Assembly: GCA_015062635.1 (NCBI GenBank)
Contig: SUUF01000013.1
Location: forward strand, 1 to 15,277
From: Coriobacteriaceae bacterium
Lineage (GTDB): Bacteria; Actinomycetota; Coriobacteriia; Coriobacteriales; Eggerthellaceae
Length of the DNA: 15,277 nucleotides
Direction of reading: 5' to 3'
Both the position numbers and the translations under genes were made by a program. The notes beneath the pieces are model-generated. The model saw only the letters and a program-made list of their open reading frames with translations, was not told the DNA's origin and did not search any database. Positions 6,092-13,478 of the stretch are shown here, piece after piece. Within the stretch, counting starts at the first letter, position 1. Each line of letters starts with the position of its first letter.

Positions 6092-8239
6092 ATGACGCGG
6101 TGCGCAGTGCGGCCGTTTTGGGAAGACAAACGCTCCGATGACGGGGGCTTTTCGACCGTGGGCGTGGCCCTTGCCTTGCTCGTGGCGATTTCCCTCGTGT
6201 TCACCGGGGCACAGGTATACCGCGTGCAATCGGCTGCAGCCGACGTGCAGGAGGCTGCCGATGCCTGCGCGTTGGCGGCGGATAACGTGATTGCCGAGTA
6301 TTACCTCGTGGCACGGGTGTGCGATGCGGTCGTGCTGTCGCTCACCCTAACGGGTATCGTCGTGCTGGGCATGGGGGTGGCTGCATTATGCACGCCCCTT
6401 TCCGCTGAAGCGGGGTTCTCGCTCATCAACGCCGGGAAAAAGGTGCTCCTGGCGCGCGATCGCTTTGCCCGGAAGGCAGCCGACGGCCTCGACAAGCTCC
6501 AGAAAGCCCTGCCATTCTTGGCGGCGGTGGCCGCCGCGCACGTGGCAGGCGCAAATCGCGATGGAATGGGGGCGGGGTATCTCGGATTCGCCGTCGTGCT
6601 TCCGTTCGAGGGAAATGAGGTCTCGGCCGGCGAGGCGGGGGCGGCAGATGAACTCGTCGGCGCCGTCGACGATGCCGCTGGCGCCCTCGCCGTTGCCGGG
6701 GAAGAAGCCGAGAAGGCGGCAAAACGGGCGAAAGAAGCGAAGGAACGGGCATACCAAGCCGACTGCGGGGCGTACCCGGGCTACTGCCTGTACGAGCGCG
6801 CCGGATCTCTCGCAGATATGCCTGCGGGATCGAACCCCTTCTTCAGCAGCGTTGATACCTGGGGTTTCTCGGCGGCCCTGAATCGGGCGAGGGCGTATTA
6901 CCCGTGTCGGCTTGCAGCGGATGCGCCTGATGGCGACTCCGTCGAGGCGCAAGCCGAGTCTGCCCTGCGCAAGCGTTTCTATGCCTTTGCGGCGAGAACC
7001 CTCTCGCGCGAGGGTTTCGTGGACGAGTCGGGCGATTCGTTTAGCGCCTCGTTTCCCCTGGTGCCGCGCAATGTCGACGAGCTGCGCGATACCGACCTGT
7101 TCTCCGAAGCGGTGTACCCGGTGACGTCTAATGATGCCGGCCATCTCGAGATGCATGCCTGGGAAGGCTGTCCGCGTGCGGCGGGCGCTGCACGCGTGGC
7201 TTCGCTTGCCGAACGGGAGACGGGAGGCTACGACCTTTGCCCGGAATGCCAATTCACCGAAAACAGCTTGGGCCGGGTGGCGTCTGCCTCGTCGTCGATC
7301 GACAACGGGTTCGAGTTTCATTACCGGGTTATCGCCGAGGCTGCGTCTGAATATGAAGAGCAGAAACGCGTGCTCGAACCCAAGGCGCGCAAGGTGCGCC
7401 GGCTGGCGGGGTCTTTGTTCGAACAGGCGCGCTCGGCATTGCGGAAGATGGCGGCGCAGCGGATATCGGTGGCGCCACCCGGGCGCTTGGGCGTAGTCGC
7501 CATCGTGGCTGCAACCGATTCGAATGCGTCTGATTTGGGGTTTTCCTCGCGATTTGTAAACGGCGCGGGCGTATTGGGCCCGCGGGTCGCCATTTCGGGT
7601 GCCACCTTGGTGAGCGATTCGGCGGAACAGGGTCGCACCATCATCGCGTCGGCGCTCGATGGGGTGCGACATGATGGCCATCTGCTTGCGGGCGTGCTCG
7701 ATACCGTGATGGATGTGTGGTCATCGATGCTCTTCGCCTATGCCGATGGGCAGCAGCGCATCGGCGAGGGGATAGACGAGTTGGATGCACGTTTGTCGTT
7801 CGGAGGTGAGAGCCGGCTCGGTCTGTGGAGCTCCCGGGAATTCGAGAAGACGATGGAATCGCTCGGCTTGCAACCGGCGCAGCTTGATGCGCCGAAGCCA
7901 GTGCTCGTGAACACGGGGCAGGTGCTCCAAGCCGATGGCGGCGATTTCTCGGCACGGCTGCTGAGCGTGAAACGGGTCGCCGCCAACCTCCCGGGCAATA
8001 CCGTGCTCGATGGCATCGTGGGCATCGCCGAGAGGAATGCCCGCTCTACGATACGCGATTTCAACGGCGAGATAACGGTCGCGACCATCGAAGTGGCGGG
8101 AGACGGGTCGCCGACGATCCCGATAACCATCACCCTGCCCGATTCGCTGCGGGAAAGAGGCCTTGGCCTGGTGGAGGGCATAGCCGAGCGGTTGCGTGGC
8201 CTTGCCGGGGATATCACGGGGGTGCGGCAATGGCGATGA
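6092..8239 (+). CDS. Large TadG-like, membrane-anchored pilus-locus protein
   Basis: Predicted 715 aa. The N terminus has a prepilin-like segment (DDGGFSTVGVALALLVAISL, about residues 16-35, then AQVYRVQSAAADVQEAAD), but the glutamate at +5 of a class III signal is missing, as in TadG-type proteins. A second hydrophobic segment spans about 79-99. Residues about 185-225 are alanine- and charge-rich, probably coiled coil. The remaining ~490 residues look extracytoplasmic and contain several cysteines, including CPEC at 383-386. No catalytic motif was recognised. Its size, anchor and position between two TadE-like genes suggest a pilus tip, base or adhesin component, which is inference. ATG 6092 is chosen for its ribosome site. 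The stop overlaps the next gene by 10 bp. Confidence 0.75.
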   Translation: MTRCAVRPFWEDKRSDDGGFSTVGVALALLVAISLVFTGAQVYRVQSAAADVQEAADACALAADNVIAEYYLVARVCDAVVLSLTLTGIVVLGMGVAALCTPLSAEAGFSLINAGKKVLLARDRFARKAADGLDKLQKALPFLAAVAAAHVAGANRDGMGAGYLGFAVVLPFEGNEVSAGEAGAADELVGAVDDAAGALAVAGEEAEKAAKRAKEAKERAYQADCGAYPGYCLYERAGSLADMPAGSNPFFSSVDTWGFSAALNRARAYYPCRLAADAPDGDSVEAQAESALRKRFYAFAARTLSREGFVDESGDSFSASFPLVPRNVDELRDTDLFSEAVYPVTSNDAGHLEMHAWEGCPRAAGAARVASLAERETGGYDLCPECQFTENSLGRVASASSSIDNGFEFHYRVIAEAASEYEEQKRVLEPKARKVRRLAGSLFEQARSALRKMAAQRISVAPPGRLGVVAIVAATDSNASDLGFSSRFVNGAGVLGPRVAISGATLVSDSAEQGRTIIASALDGVRHDGHLLAGVLDTVMDVWSSMLFAYADGQQRIGEGIDELDARLSFGGESRLGLWSSREFEKTMESLGLQPAQLDAPKPVLVNTGQVLQADGGDFSARLLSVKRVAANLPGNTVLDGIVGIAERNARSTIRDFNGEITVATIEVAGDGSPTIPITITLPDSLRERGLGLVEGIAERLRGLAGDITGVRQWR

Positions 8240-8697
8240 GTGGGCAGGTTCGGCGGCGCTGCGATTGGCTGAAACGCAGACAGTTAGGGCAGATGACCAT
8301 GGAGCTGGTGGCGGTGCTTCCGGTGGCCATCGTCGTGGCGGCAATCACGGTGAATGCCTTGGTGTTTTTCGGTGATTGCGCGGCGTTCGACCGCATCGCG
8401 CGCAATGCGGTGCGCGTGTATGCGACATCGCCCACGTATGGGGTGCAAGCAGACCAGAGCCAGGCGCTTATCGCGACGGCCATCCAAGCGGAATTGGATG
8501 GCAGGTTCGAACGGGTGGAGGTGAGATACGAGCGCATCGGTTTCGGGCTCACGCGGTATACGGCGACGCTCGATTATGCGCCGAACCTCTTCGGCATGGG
8601 CGTGCGCAGCTCGGTGCTCGGGGTACCGCTGCCGCGCCTGCGGCATGGAACCTCCTTGGCGGTGGATACCTACAAACCGGGAATCTTCTTCGAGTGA
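8230..8697 (+). CDS. Second TadE-like pseudopilin
   Basis: Predicted 155 aa. A basic 20-residue leader (MAMSGQVRRRCDWLKRRQLG) ends in glycine, followed by QMTMELVAVLPVAIVVAAIT: glutamate at +5 and a hydrophobic helix, the class III prepilin pattern of TadE/TadF proteins. The remaining ~110 residues include FDRIARNAVRVYATSP, typical of the amphipathic stretch after the helix, then a mixed extracytoplasmic domain. ATG 8230 overlaps the preceding stop by 10 bp and follows a GGGGGTG sequence; ATG 8236 is an alternative. Likely a minor pilin processed by the same peptidase as Flp. Confidence 0.8.
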   Translation: MAMSGQVRRRCDWLKRRQLGQMTMELVAVLPVAIVVAAITVNALVFFGDCAAFDRIARNAVRVYATSPTYGVQADQSQALIATAIQAELDGRFERVEVRYERIGFGLTRYTATLDYAPNLFGMGVRSSVLGVPLPRLRHGTSLAVDTYKPGIFFE

Positions 8698-8708
8698 AAG
8701 GATGGCAT

Positions 8709-9227
8709 ATGGGAAACGATTCAGATAAGCGCAGATGGCGAAACCTTGCGGGCGGAATCATGCTGATTGCGGCTGGTGCCGCAGCGGTCGCGTTGGTGGA
8801 ACTTGCCTGGGATGCCTCGGTGAATGCGAAAGTGGGCTCGCAGGCTCCCGTGCAGGATGCCGGGCATGCGGGGTTTTCGATGGAGGACTTCTCGGCATAT
8901 GTGCTCGACGATGCGGATTTGCCCGGAATTTCGAATGGCGTCTCGTCGGCCTTCGTCGCAGAATGCTTCGATCCGCGGAGCTTGGGGGAGGTGAACTGTT
9001 CGGATGACGGTAGCGTCGTGGGCATCGTGTCGGATGATGCCGCAGCAGACCTATTCCGCCGCTGTGCCGAACGGCTCTCCCGTCGGGGATGGGTCCCGGT
9101 GGGGTCGAGCAGGGACCTGCGATGCACATTCCTTCGCAATGCCGGCACCATCAGGTGGCTGTTCCTCGATGTGTCGCAGGTGGCTGAAAGCAGTGTGGCG
9201 GTAATGGTGCTCGAGGAGGGGTTATGA
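8709..9227 (+). CDS. Unknown membrane-anchored protein with four extracytoplasmic cysteines
   Basis: Predicted 172 aa. I do not recognise the family. A basic N terminus (KRRWRN) is followed by one hydrophobic segment (about residues 13-30, LAGGIMLIAAGAAAVALV), giving a predicted N-in single-pass anchor with the bulk outside. The outer domain contains exactly four cysteines (86, 97, 119, 139), possibly two disulfides, and is acidic. ATG 8709 follows AAAGGAT; an in-frame GTG at 8694 overlapping the previous stop would add five residues. Its stop overlaps the DUF192 start as ATGA, so it belongs to the pilus operon. A role in pilus assembly or anchoring is inference from position only. Confidence 0.7.
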   Translation: MGNDSDKRRWRNLAGGIMLIAAGAAAVALVELAWDASVNAKVGSQAPVQDAGHAGFSMEDFSAYVLDDADLPGISNGVSSAFVAECFDPRSLGEVNCSDDGSVVGIVSDDAAADLFRRCAERLSRRGWVPVGSSRDLRCTFLRNAGTIRWLFLDVSQVAESSVAVMVLEEGL

Positions 9228-9646
9228 GAAACGATGGCGAAGAGCGCGGCGCTATGCAAAAGGTGTTGCCGTGCGATCCCTTTCCCGCTTGCAGGGTGCT
9301 GCTTGCCACCCGCTTGTCGTCGCGGATGCGTGGACTGCTGTTCGCGCCGGAAGGCGACGGCATGATGGTGCTCTTGCCCTGCCATGACATCCATACCTTT
9401 GGAATGGCATACGCCATCGACGTGGCTTTCGTCGATGCGGCGGGGCGTGTCGTGCGGTCGGTGCGCGATGTGCTTCCGAACAAGCGCTTGCGCGAACGGG
9501 ATGCCGTGGCCGTGCTCGAACGACGTGCGATTCCCCGCGAGCTCTGGTTCGAGGAAGGCGAGCAGATTGCCTTGGGGGCCTATCGACGGGAACCGCTCAG
9601 TGCGAATCGGGCGGCGGCTTCCGATGGGATTGAACGGGACGAATAG
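9224..9646 (+). CDS. DUF192 family protein
   Basis: Predicted 140 aa. The body matches the DUF192 pattern: ATRLSSRMRGLLF, then HDIHTFGMAYAIDVAFVD, then GRVVRSVRDVLPNKRL, and AVAVLE. In the family the central 'IHTFfM..piDvvFld' block is the signature. The function of DUF192 is not known with certainty. Many members carry a secretion signal, but none is evident here, so a cytoplasmic location is likely. ATG 9224 overlaps the preceding stop as ATGA and is preceded by GAGGAGGGG (9213-9221); ATG 9254 is a weaker alternative. DUF192 genes occur at the ends of other actinobacterial Tad loci, to my recollection, which would fit a linked role. Confidence 0.82.
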   Translation: MRNDGEERGAMQKVLPCDPFPACRVLLATRLSSRMRGLLFAPEGDGMMVLLPCHDIHTFGMAYAIDVAFVDAAGRVVRSVRDVLPNKRLRERDAVAVLERRAIPRELWFEEGEQIALGAYRREPLSANRAAASDGIERDE

Positions 9647-9655
9647 CGTGTGAGT

Positions 9656-9661
9656 AAGGAG
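9656..9661 (+). promoter_or_regulatory. Shine-Dalgarno site deciding the zinc-ribbon gene start
   Basis: AAGGAG lies 6 nt before ATG 9668. It favours ATG 9668 over the in-frame GTG at 9650, which has no ribosome site of similar quality. Confidence 0.6.
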
Positions 9662-9667
9662 AAGACG

Positions 9668-10114
9668 ATGAAAACGTGTCCGATTTGCAAGGCGCGGTGC
9701 TTCGATGACATGGAGATATGCTATGGCTGCATGCACCGCTTCGAGCGTGGGGAAAGCGCCGGCGGGCAGGAGGCGCCCGCGGTTTCGGCCGCGAACGAGG
9801 CATCCGTTCGGCAGGGTTTTGCGCGCGATGCCGAAACCGATGCCCGCATCGGCAAGCATGATGGCTCGCGTGCGGGAATCGCGGACCGTCATCAGGCGGT
9901 CAAGCGCGGCCCGTCGCGGGTGTTCGGCGCAGTCGATGGCGGCGATCTCGACCCATTCGAGGGCTATGCCGATGGCAGCGCATGGGAGGATGCGCCAGCG
10001 CCTGCGGAACCTCCGGCCCAGACGACGGCTCTGCTCGAAATCGCCACCGGTCCGCTCGCCTCTGCGTCGATTGGAAATGGATATCGGCTCGTGGTGAGCC
10101 TGGAGCGCGAATGA
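9668..10114 (+). CDS. Zinc-ribbon protein at the end of the pilus operon
   Basis: Predicted 148 aa. The first 25 residues hold a zinc-ribbon-like set of cysteines: CPIC (4, 7), C11 and CYGC (18, 21). The middle (about 30-120) is low in hydrophobics, rich in alanine, glycine and charged residues and probably disordered. The last 25 residues (LLEIATGPLASASIGNGYR, then LVVSLE) look like beta strands and may be a short folded or peptide-binding element. There is no signal peptide or membrane segment, so it is probably cytoplasmic. It follows the DUF192 gene by 21 bp. The function is unknown; regulation or assembly of the pilus is a guess from position. Confidence 0.72.
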   Translation: MKTCPICKARCFDDMEICYGCMHRFERGESAGGQEAPAVSAANEASVRQGFARDAETDARIGKHDGSRAGIADRHQAVKRGPSRVFGAVDGGDLDPFEGYADGSAWEDAPAPAEPPAQTTALLEIATGPLASASIGNGYRLVVSLERE

Positions 10115-10133
10115 CGTCACGCCGAACGCGGGC

Positions 10134-11039
10134 CTAGCGTTTACCCACCTGGTTGGCGCTGGCGGCGAATCGATCGTGGAATGCGCGCATCATCGTGCGC
10201 GTGAGGCTGTAATCATCGGGATCATGGGGCACTTCGCTCCAATGCACCCACTCTGCGCAGGCCAGTTCCTGGTCGTCGAGCTTCACCGAATCGGAGCCGT
10301 CGAGTTCGCAGAAATAGCCGACGAGCAGCGATGACGAACGCGGCCATGGCTGGTTGCCGAAGTAGCGGATGTTCTTCACGTGAACGCCGGTCTCTTCGAG
10401 CACCTCGCGCGCGACCGTTTGCTCGAGCGTTTCCCCGATTTCGGTGAACCCGGCCACGAGCGCCCAGTTCGTGAAGCCGCGTCCCGCATATTTGGTGAGC
10501 AGCAGGCGCTCCCCGTCCTGCACGCCCACGATGACCCCGGGGTTGATGCGCGGATAAACGGTATTACCGCAGTTGGGGCAGCGGAGCATGCGCTCGACGC
10601 GGTCCGCCTGCAAGGCGGACGCGCACCGTCCGCAGAACCGGTTGTCGCGATACCATGCCGCGAGTTGCGCGCCCACCTCGATGGCGAAACGCGTGTCCCG
10701 CGGGCGTATCCACCGGTATATGCCCAGCGGCTCGTAACGGAATGCGGTGGCATCGCCGCAGGATGCGTCGACTTGTCCGGCATCGATGCCCGTATGCCGT
10801 TCGGGCATGTCGAGTCGGGGTTCCGTGTGCGCCAGGTAATACCCGGTCCCCGAAATGTCGAAGAGGAAGGTGAGGTCGGCATCGGGCATGTTCGCCTGTT
10901 GCACGGTCGGCACGATGACGTCGTCGCCCGTACGTGACATCAGGAGCGCATCGCCGCGAAACGAGAGCAGCTTGTCGTCGGGTTTCGGACGGCGTTCTGT
11001 GTAGTGGTTGTCGTATGTGCCCTCGATGTCGTGCAGCAT
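10134..11039 (-). CDS. nudC: NAD+ diphosphatase (NudC-type Nudix hydrolase)
   Basis: Predicted 301 aa. The start at 11039 is chosen because AGGAGA lies 6 nt upstream on the - strand; the frame is open 13 codons further. A four-cysteine zinc knuckle (C136, C139, C154, C157; FCGRC and RCPNC) precedes the Nudix domain. The Nudix box (about 197-219) fits GX5EX7REUXEEXGU: GFTEIGE, then REVLEETGV. Downstream NQPWPRSSSL corresponds to the NudC subfamily motif SQPWPFPxS, here with RS in place of FP. NudC cleaves NAD(H) to NMN(H) and AMP, and in some bacteria removes NAD caps from RNA. It lies 72 bp after thrC on the same strand, with a hairpin between, and converges with the pilus operon. Confidence 0.93.
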   Translation of the reverse strand: MLHDIEGTYDNHYTERRPKPDDKLLSFRGDALLMSRTGDDVIVPTVQQANMPDADLTFLFDISGTGYYLAHTEPRLDMPERHTGIDAGQVDASCGDATAFRYEPLGIYRWIRPRDTRFAIEVGAQLAAWYRDNRFCGRCASALQADRVERMLRCPNCGNTVYPRINPGVIVGVQDGERLLLTKYAGRGFTNWALVAGFTEIGETLEQTVAREVLEETGVHVKNIRYFGNQPWPRSSSLLVGYFCELDGSDSVKLDDQELACAEWVHWSEVPHDPDDYSLTRTMMRAFHDRFAASANQVGKR

Positions 11040-11060
11040 GGGCTTTCTCCTAGAACGGAA

Positions 11061-11084
11061 TCGGCGGTGGAAGCCCACCGCCGA
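11061..11084 (-). terminator. Hairpin between thrC and nudC, probable thrC terminator or attenuator
   Basis: A perfect 10-bp inverted repeat (TCGGCGGTGG with CCACCGCCGA) with a 4-nt loop lies 27 bp after the thrC stop. On the - strand it is followed by TTCCGTTCT, a poor U-tract. It could be a weak intrinsic terminator or an mRNA-stabilising stem in a thrC-nudC transcript. Confidence 0.55.
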
Positions 11085-11111
11085 TACGGGAAACGATTGC
11101 GTGAAACTTGG

Positions 11112-12656
11112 CTATTCGGCGAGGAACTCCATCGCCGCCTCCTCGATGGCTTCGGGATCGCCGTCGATGACCTGCGTGAAGCGGATGGGACGGCTGTCCA
11201 GTTCGGCCAATCCGGCGGGCACCGGGCCGCAGCCGGTGGCTTCGGCGATGCGCGCGTTCAGCTCGCAGCCAGTGAGCTTCGCCATCTCGTCGGGCAGGGG
11301 TTCGCCCGGTTCGAGGTCGTGCAGCGCACGGTAGACGTTCTCGCCGAACTTCGCCCAATGCGCGGTGCTCGCCACGAGCACCGGATTCTGCCCGCGCAGC
11401 CGCTCGGCCACCTTGAAGGCCACGGCGGAATGCGGGTCGAGCAGGTAGCCGTGCTTCTCGTAGACCTCCTTGATGGTCGCGAAGCATTCGCGGCTGTCGG
11501 CTGAATCGCTGGCGAAATCGGCGCGCAGTTTCGCGAAGGTGTCGGCGTCGACTTGGAAGCGCTTCTCTTCCTTCTGTTGGCGCATCCATTCCTTGATGGC
11601 CTCGGGGTTACGCCCCGTGAGCTCGAAGAGCTGACGCTCGAGGTTGCTCGATACGAGGATGTCCATCGACGGACTCGGGGTGAGCACGAACTCGCGGTCG
11701 GTGATGTCGTAGGTGCCGGTGTTGATGAAGTCGGTGAGCACGCGGTTCTCGTTGCTGGCGCAGAACAGCATGTCGATGGGGGTGCCCATCTGCTTCGCAT
11801 ACCAAGCTGCCAGGATGTTGCCGAAGTTGCCCGTGGGAACGCACACATCGATGGGCGCGCCGGCGGCTACTTTTCCATCGTGGACCAGTTGGGCATAGCT
11901 CGACACGTAGTACACGATCTGCGGCATCAGGCGGCCCCAGTTGATGGAGTTCGCGCTCGAAAGCGCCACCTTGCGCTCATTGGCCAGGCGCTCGTTGAAC
12001 TCCTCGTCCCCAAAGACGATCTTCGCGCCGGTTTGGCAGTCGTCGAAGTTGCCGCGCACGGCCCATACGCGCACATTGTCGCCCGCCTGCGTGGCCATCT
12101 GCTTGAACTGGATGTCCGAAACGCCGCCTTCGGGATACATCACGCCGATTTTCACGCCATCGCGGTCACGGAAGCCCTCGAGGGCCGCCTTGCCGGTATC
12201 GCCGCTGGTGGCAACCAAGATAAGGAACTCGTTGTCGATTTTGCCCTCGGCGCGCAGCTCGGATGCCGCGGCGGCGAAGCAGCGGGGTAGGCATTGCAGC
12301 GCCATGTCCTTGAAGGCGCTTGTCGGGCCATGCCAAAGCTCCAGGATGTGCGTGTTCTCGTCGAGCGACGTGATGGGCGCGATGTCGGGCGTATCGAAAT
12401 TGTCGCCGTACGCCCCCGCCATGATGGCGTCGATGGTCTCGTCGGCGAAGTCGGTGTCGAAACGCTTGTAGATGGTGGCCGCGCGCTGCGCATAGGGCAT
12501 ATCGGCCAGCGCGACGATCTCGTCGACCGTGAAGGTCGGGATGGTTTCGGCTACGTACAGTCCGCCGCCTTCGGCCAAGCCGTCGACCACGGCCTGACGG
12601 AAGCTCGCCGGTTCCGTCACATTCCCACGCGTATCGATATAGCGATTCTGCGCCAT
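11112..12656 (-). CDS. thrC: Threonine synthase
   Basis: Predicted 514 aa, in the range of the longer class of threonine synthases. The start at 12656 gives MAQNRYIDTRGN, matching the usual 'Y.sTRG' N terminus; the frame is open 34 codons further upstream but that part looks non-coding. The PLP lysine is K116 in GPTSAFKDMAL, a family hallmark. Further motifs are LVATSGDTGKAAL, SSANSINWGRL and PTGNFGNILAAWYAK, all typical of ThrC. The enzyme converts O-phosphohomoserine to threonine and phosphate, using PLP, in the cytoplasm. A GAAGGGA sequence lies about 9 nt upstream of the start. It is transcribed away from ruvC, and is probably monocistronic or joined to nudC. No leader-peptide attenuator was recognised in front of it. 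Confidence 0.97.
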   Translation of the reverse strand: MAQNRYIDTRGNVTEPASFRQAVVDGLAEGGGLYVAETIPTFTVDEIVALADMPYAQRAATIYKRFDTDFADETIDAIMAGAYGDNFDTPDIAPITSLDENTHILELWHGPTSAFKDMALQCLPRCFAAAASELRAEGKIDNEFLILVATSGDTGKAALEGFRDRDGVKIGVMYPEGGVSDIQFKQMATQAGDNVRVWAVRGNFDDCQTGAKIVFGDEEFNERLANERKVALSSANSINWGRLMPQIVYYVSSYAQLVHDGKVAAGAPIDVCVPTGNFGNILAAWYAKQMGTPIDMLFCASNENRVLTDFINTGTYDITDREFVLTPSPSMDILVSSNLERQLFELTGRNPEAIKEWMRQQKEEKRFQVDADTFAKLRADFASDSADSRECFATIKEVYEKHGYLLDPHSAVAFKVAERLRGQNPVLVASTAHWAKFGENVYRALHDLEPGEPLPDEMAKLTGCELNARIAEATGCGPVPAGLAELDSRPIRFTQVIDGDPEAIEEAAMEFLAE

Positions 12657-12694
12657 CCTGATAATCCCTTCGTTCGGAAAAAGCAACACCCGCC

Positions 12695-12700
12695 AGTATA
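12695..12700 (-). promoter_or_regulatory. thrC: Candidate -10 element for thrC
   Basis: On the - strand this reads TATACT, close to the TATAAT consensus, about 38 bp before the thrC start. No good -35 hexamer is seen at 16-18 bp, so this is tentative. Confidence 0.35.
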
Positions 12701-12886
12701 CTTCACCGAGCTGGAGCGGCTGCGGCACAACCCCGAAAGGCACGGCATGCCCACGCAAGCGGTGCCCATGCTGGCGAAACCGACCGTGCGAGAGCCATTT
12801 GCACGGCGTTGCGAATGCCCGCCTGCGTTCTTACGAGCGCCCGTTCCTTCCAAATATGAATACCGTGGGTCAATCGCGTTTTACCC

Positions 12887-12914
12887 TTGAGCCATGCCGG
12901 CATTGCGTTACAAT
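12887..12914 (+). promoter_or_regulatory. Probable housekeeping promoter of the ruvCAB operon
   Basis: TTGAGC (12887-12892) and TACAAT (12909-12914) are separated by 16 bp, matching a sigma-70/SigA promoter. Transcription would begin near 12921, leaving a leader of about 24 nt that contains AAGGAG (12935-12940) before the ruvC ATG. I see no clear SOS (LexA) box overlapping it. Confidence 0.55.
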
Positions 12915-12944
12915 CGAACAAGTGTTTGTTGCAAAAGGAGTTGA

Positions 12945-13463
12945 ATGGCGGCATCGGGCAAACAGAGAACGGTCGCCCTGGGCATCGACCCGGGGTTGGC
13001 GAATACCGGTTGGGGCATAGTCGAGCGCGAGGGCGCGCGGTTTCGGTGCCTCGCATACGGGTGCATCTCGACGTCGCCCGACATGGAGCTGTCGCGTCGT
13101 CTGATGAAGATCCATGAGCAGATGGGCGCCATCATCGAGCGGTACCGGCCGACGTGCGTGGGTATCGAGACCATCTGGTTCGGCGAGAACATCACGGCGG
13201 CGTTCGCGACGGGCCAGGCGCGTGGCGCTGCCCTCGTGGCATGCGCGGAAGCGGCGCTCTCGGTGGGCGAATATGCGCCCAAGAACATCAAGAACACGGT
13301 GGTGGGCACCGGTGATGCCGATAAGCGCCAGGTTCAGTACATGATGAAGCAGCTGTTGGGGCTCGAACGGGAGCCCCGGCCCGACCATGCGGCCGATGCG
13401 CTGGCTGCGGCGATGTGCTACCTGCTGAACAATGGCCCAACCTCGCGGGATGCCTTGAGATAA
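12945..13463 (+). CDS. ruvC: Holliday junction resolvase RuvC
   Basis: Predicted 172 aa, the normal length. RNase H-fold catalytic acids are visible: D15 in LGIDPGLANTGWG, E75 in CVGIETIWFGEN, and D147 and D151 in PDHAADALAAAM. The GQARGAAL segment is also typical. RuvC dimers cut Holliday junctions symmetrically, working with RuvAB. ATG 12945 lies 4 nt after AAGGAG and no competing start is better. The ruvA gene follows by 15 bp and ruvB after it: a standard ruvCAB operon. Confidence 0.97.
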   Translation: MAASGKQRTVALGIDPGLANTGWGIVEREGARFRCLAYGCISTSPDMELSRRLMKIHEQMGAIIERYRPTCVGIETIWFGENITAAFATGQARGAALVACAEAALSVGEYAPKNIKNTVVGTGDADKRQVQYMMKQLLGLEREPRPDHAADALAAAMCYLLNNGPTSRDALR

Positions 13464-13478
13464 GGGAGGAAACGCACG

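Larger units (their letters stand above)
12657..12944. other. Divergent intergenic region between thrC and ruvC
   Basis: This 288-bp gap separates divergently transcribed thrC and ruvC. It holds a candidate promoter at each end. The middle (about 12710-12860) contains no convincing gene: the short open frames there lack ribosome sites. An 8-bp palindrome GGCATGCC sits at 12744-12751, too short to call an operator. No riboswitch or T-box pattern was recognised. Confidence 0.6.

Noticed and set aside
8549..10120. 523-codon open frame on the - strand
   Set aside because: It is antisense to four + strand genes with good ribosome sites and overlapping start/stop codons, and shows no known motif.
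12744..12751. GGCATGCC palindrome as an operator
   Set aside because: Eight bases is too short in GC-rich DNA, and it lies away from both candidate promoters.
12703..13056. Open frame on the - strand across the thrC-ruvC gap
   Set aside because: It runs antisense through the ruvC start and promoter, has no ribosome site and a low-complexity composition; treated as a shadow.
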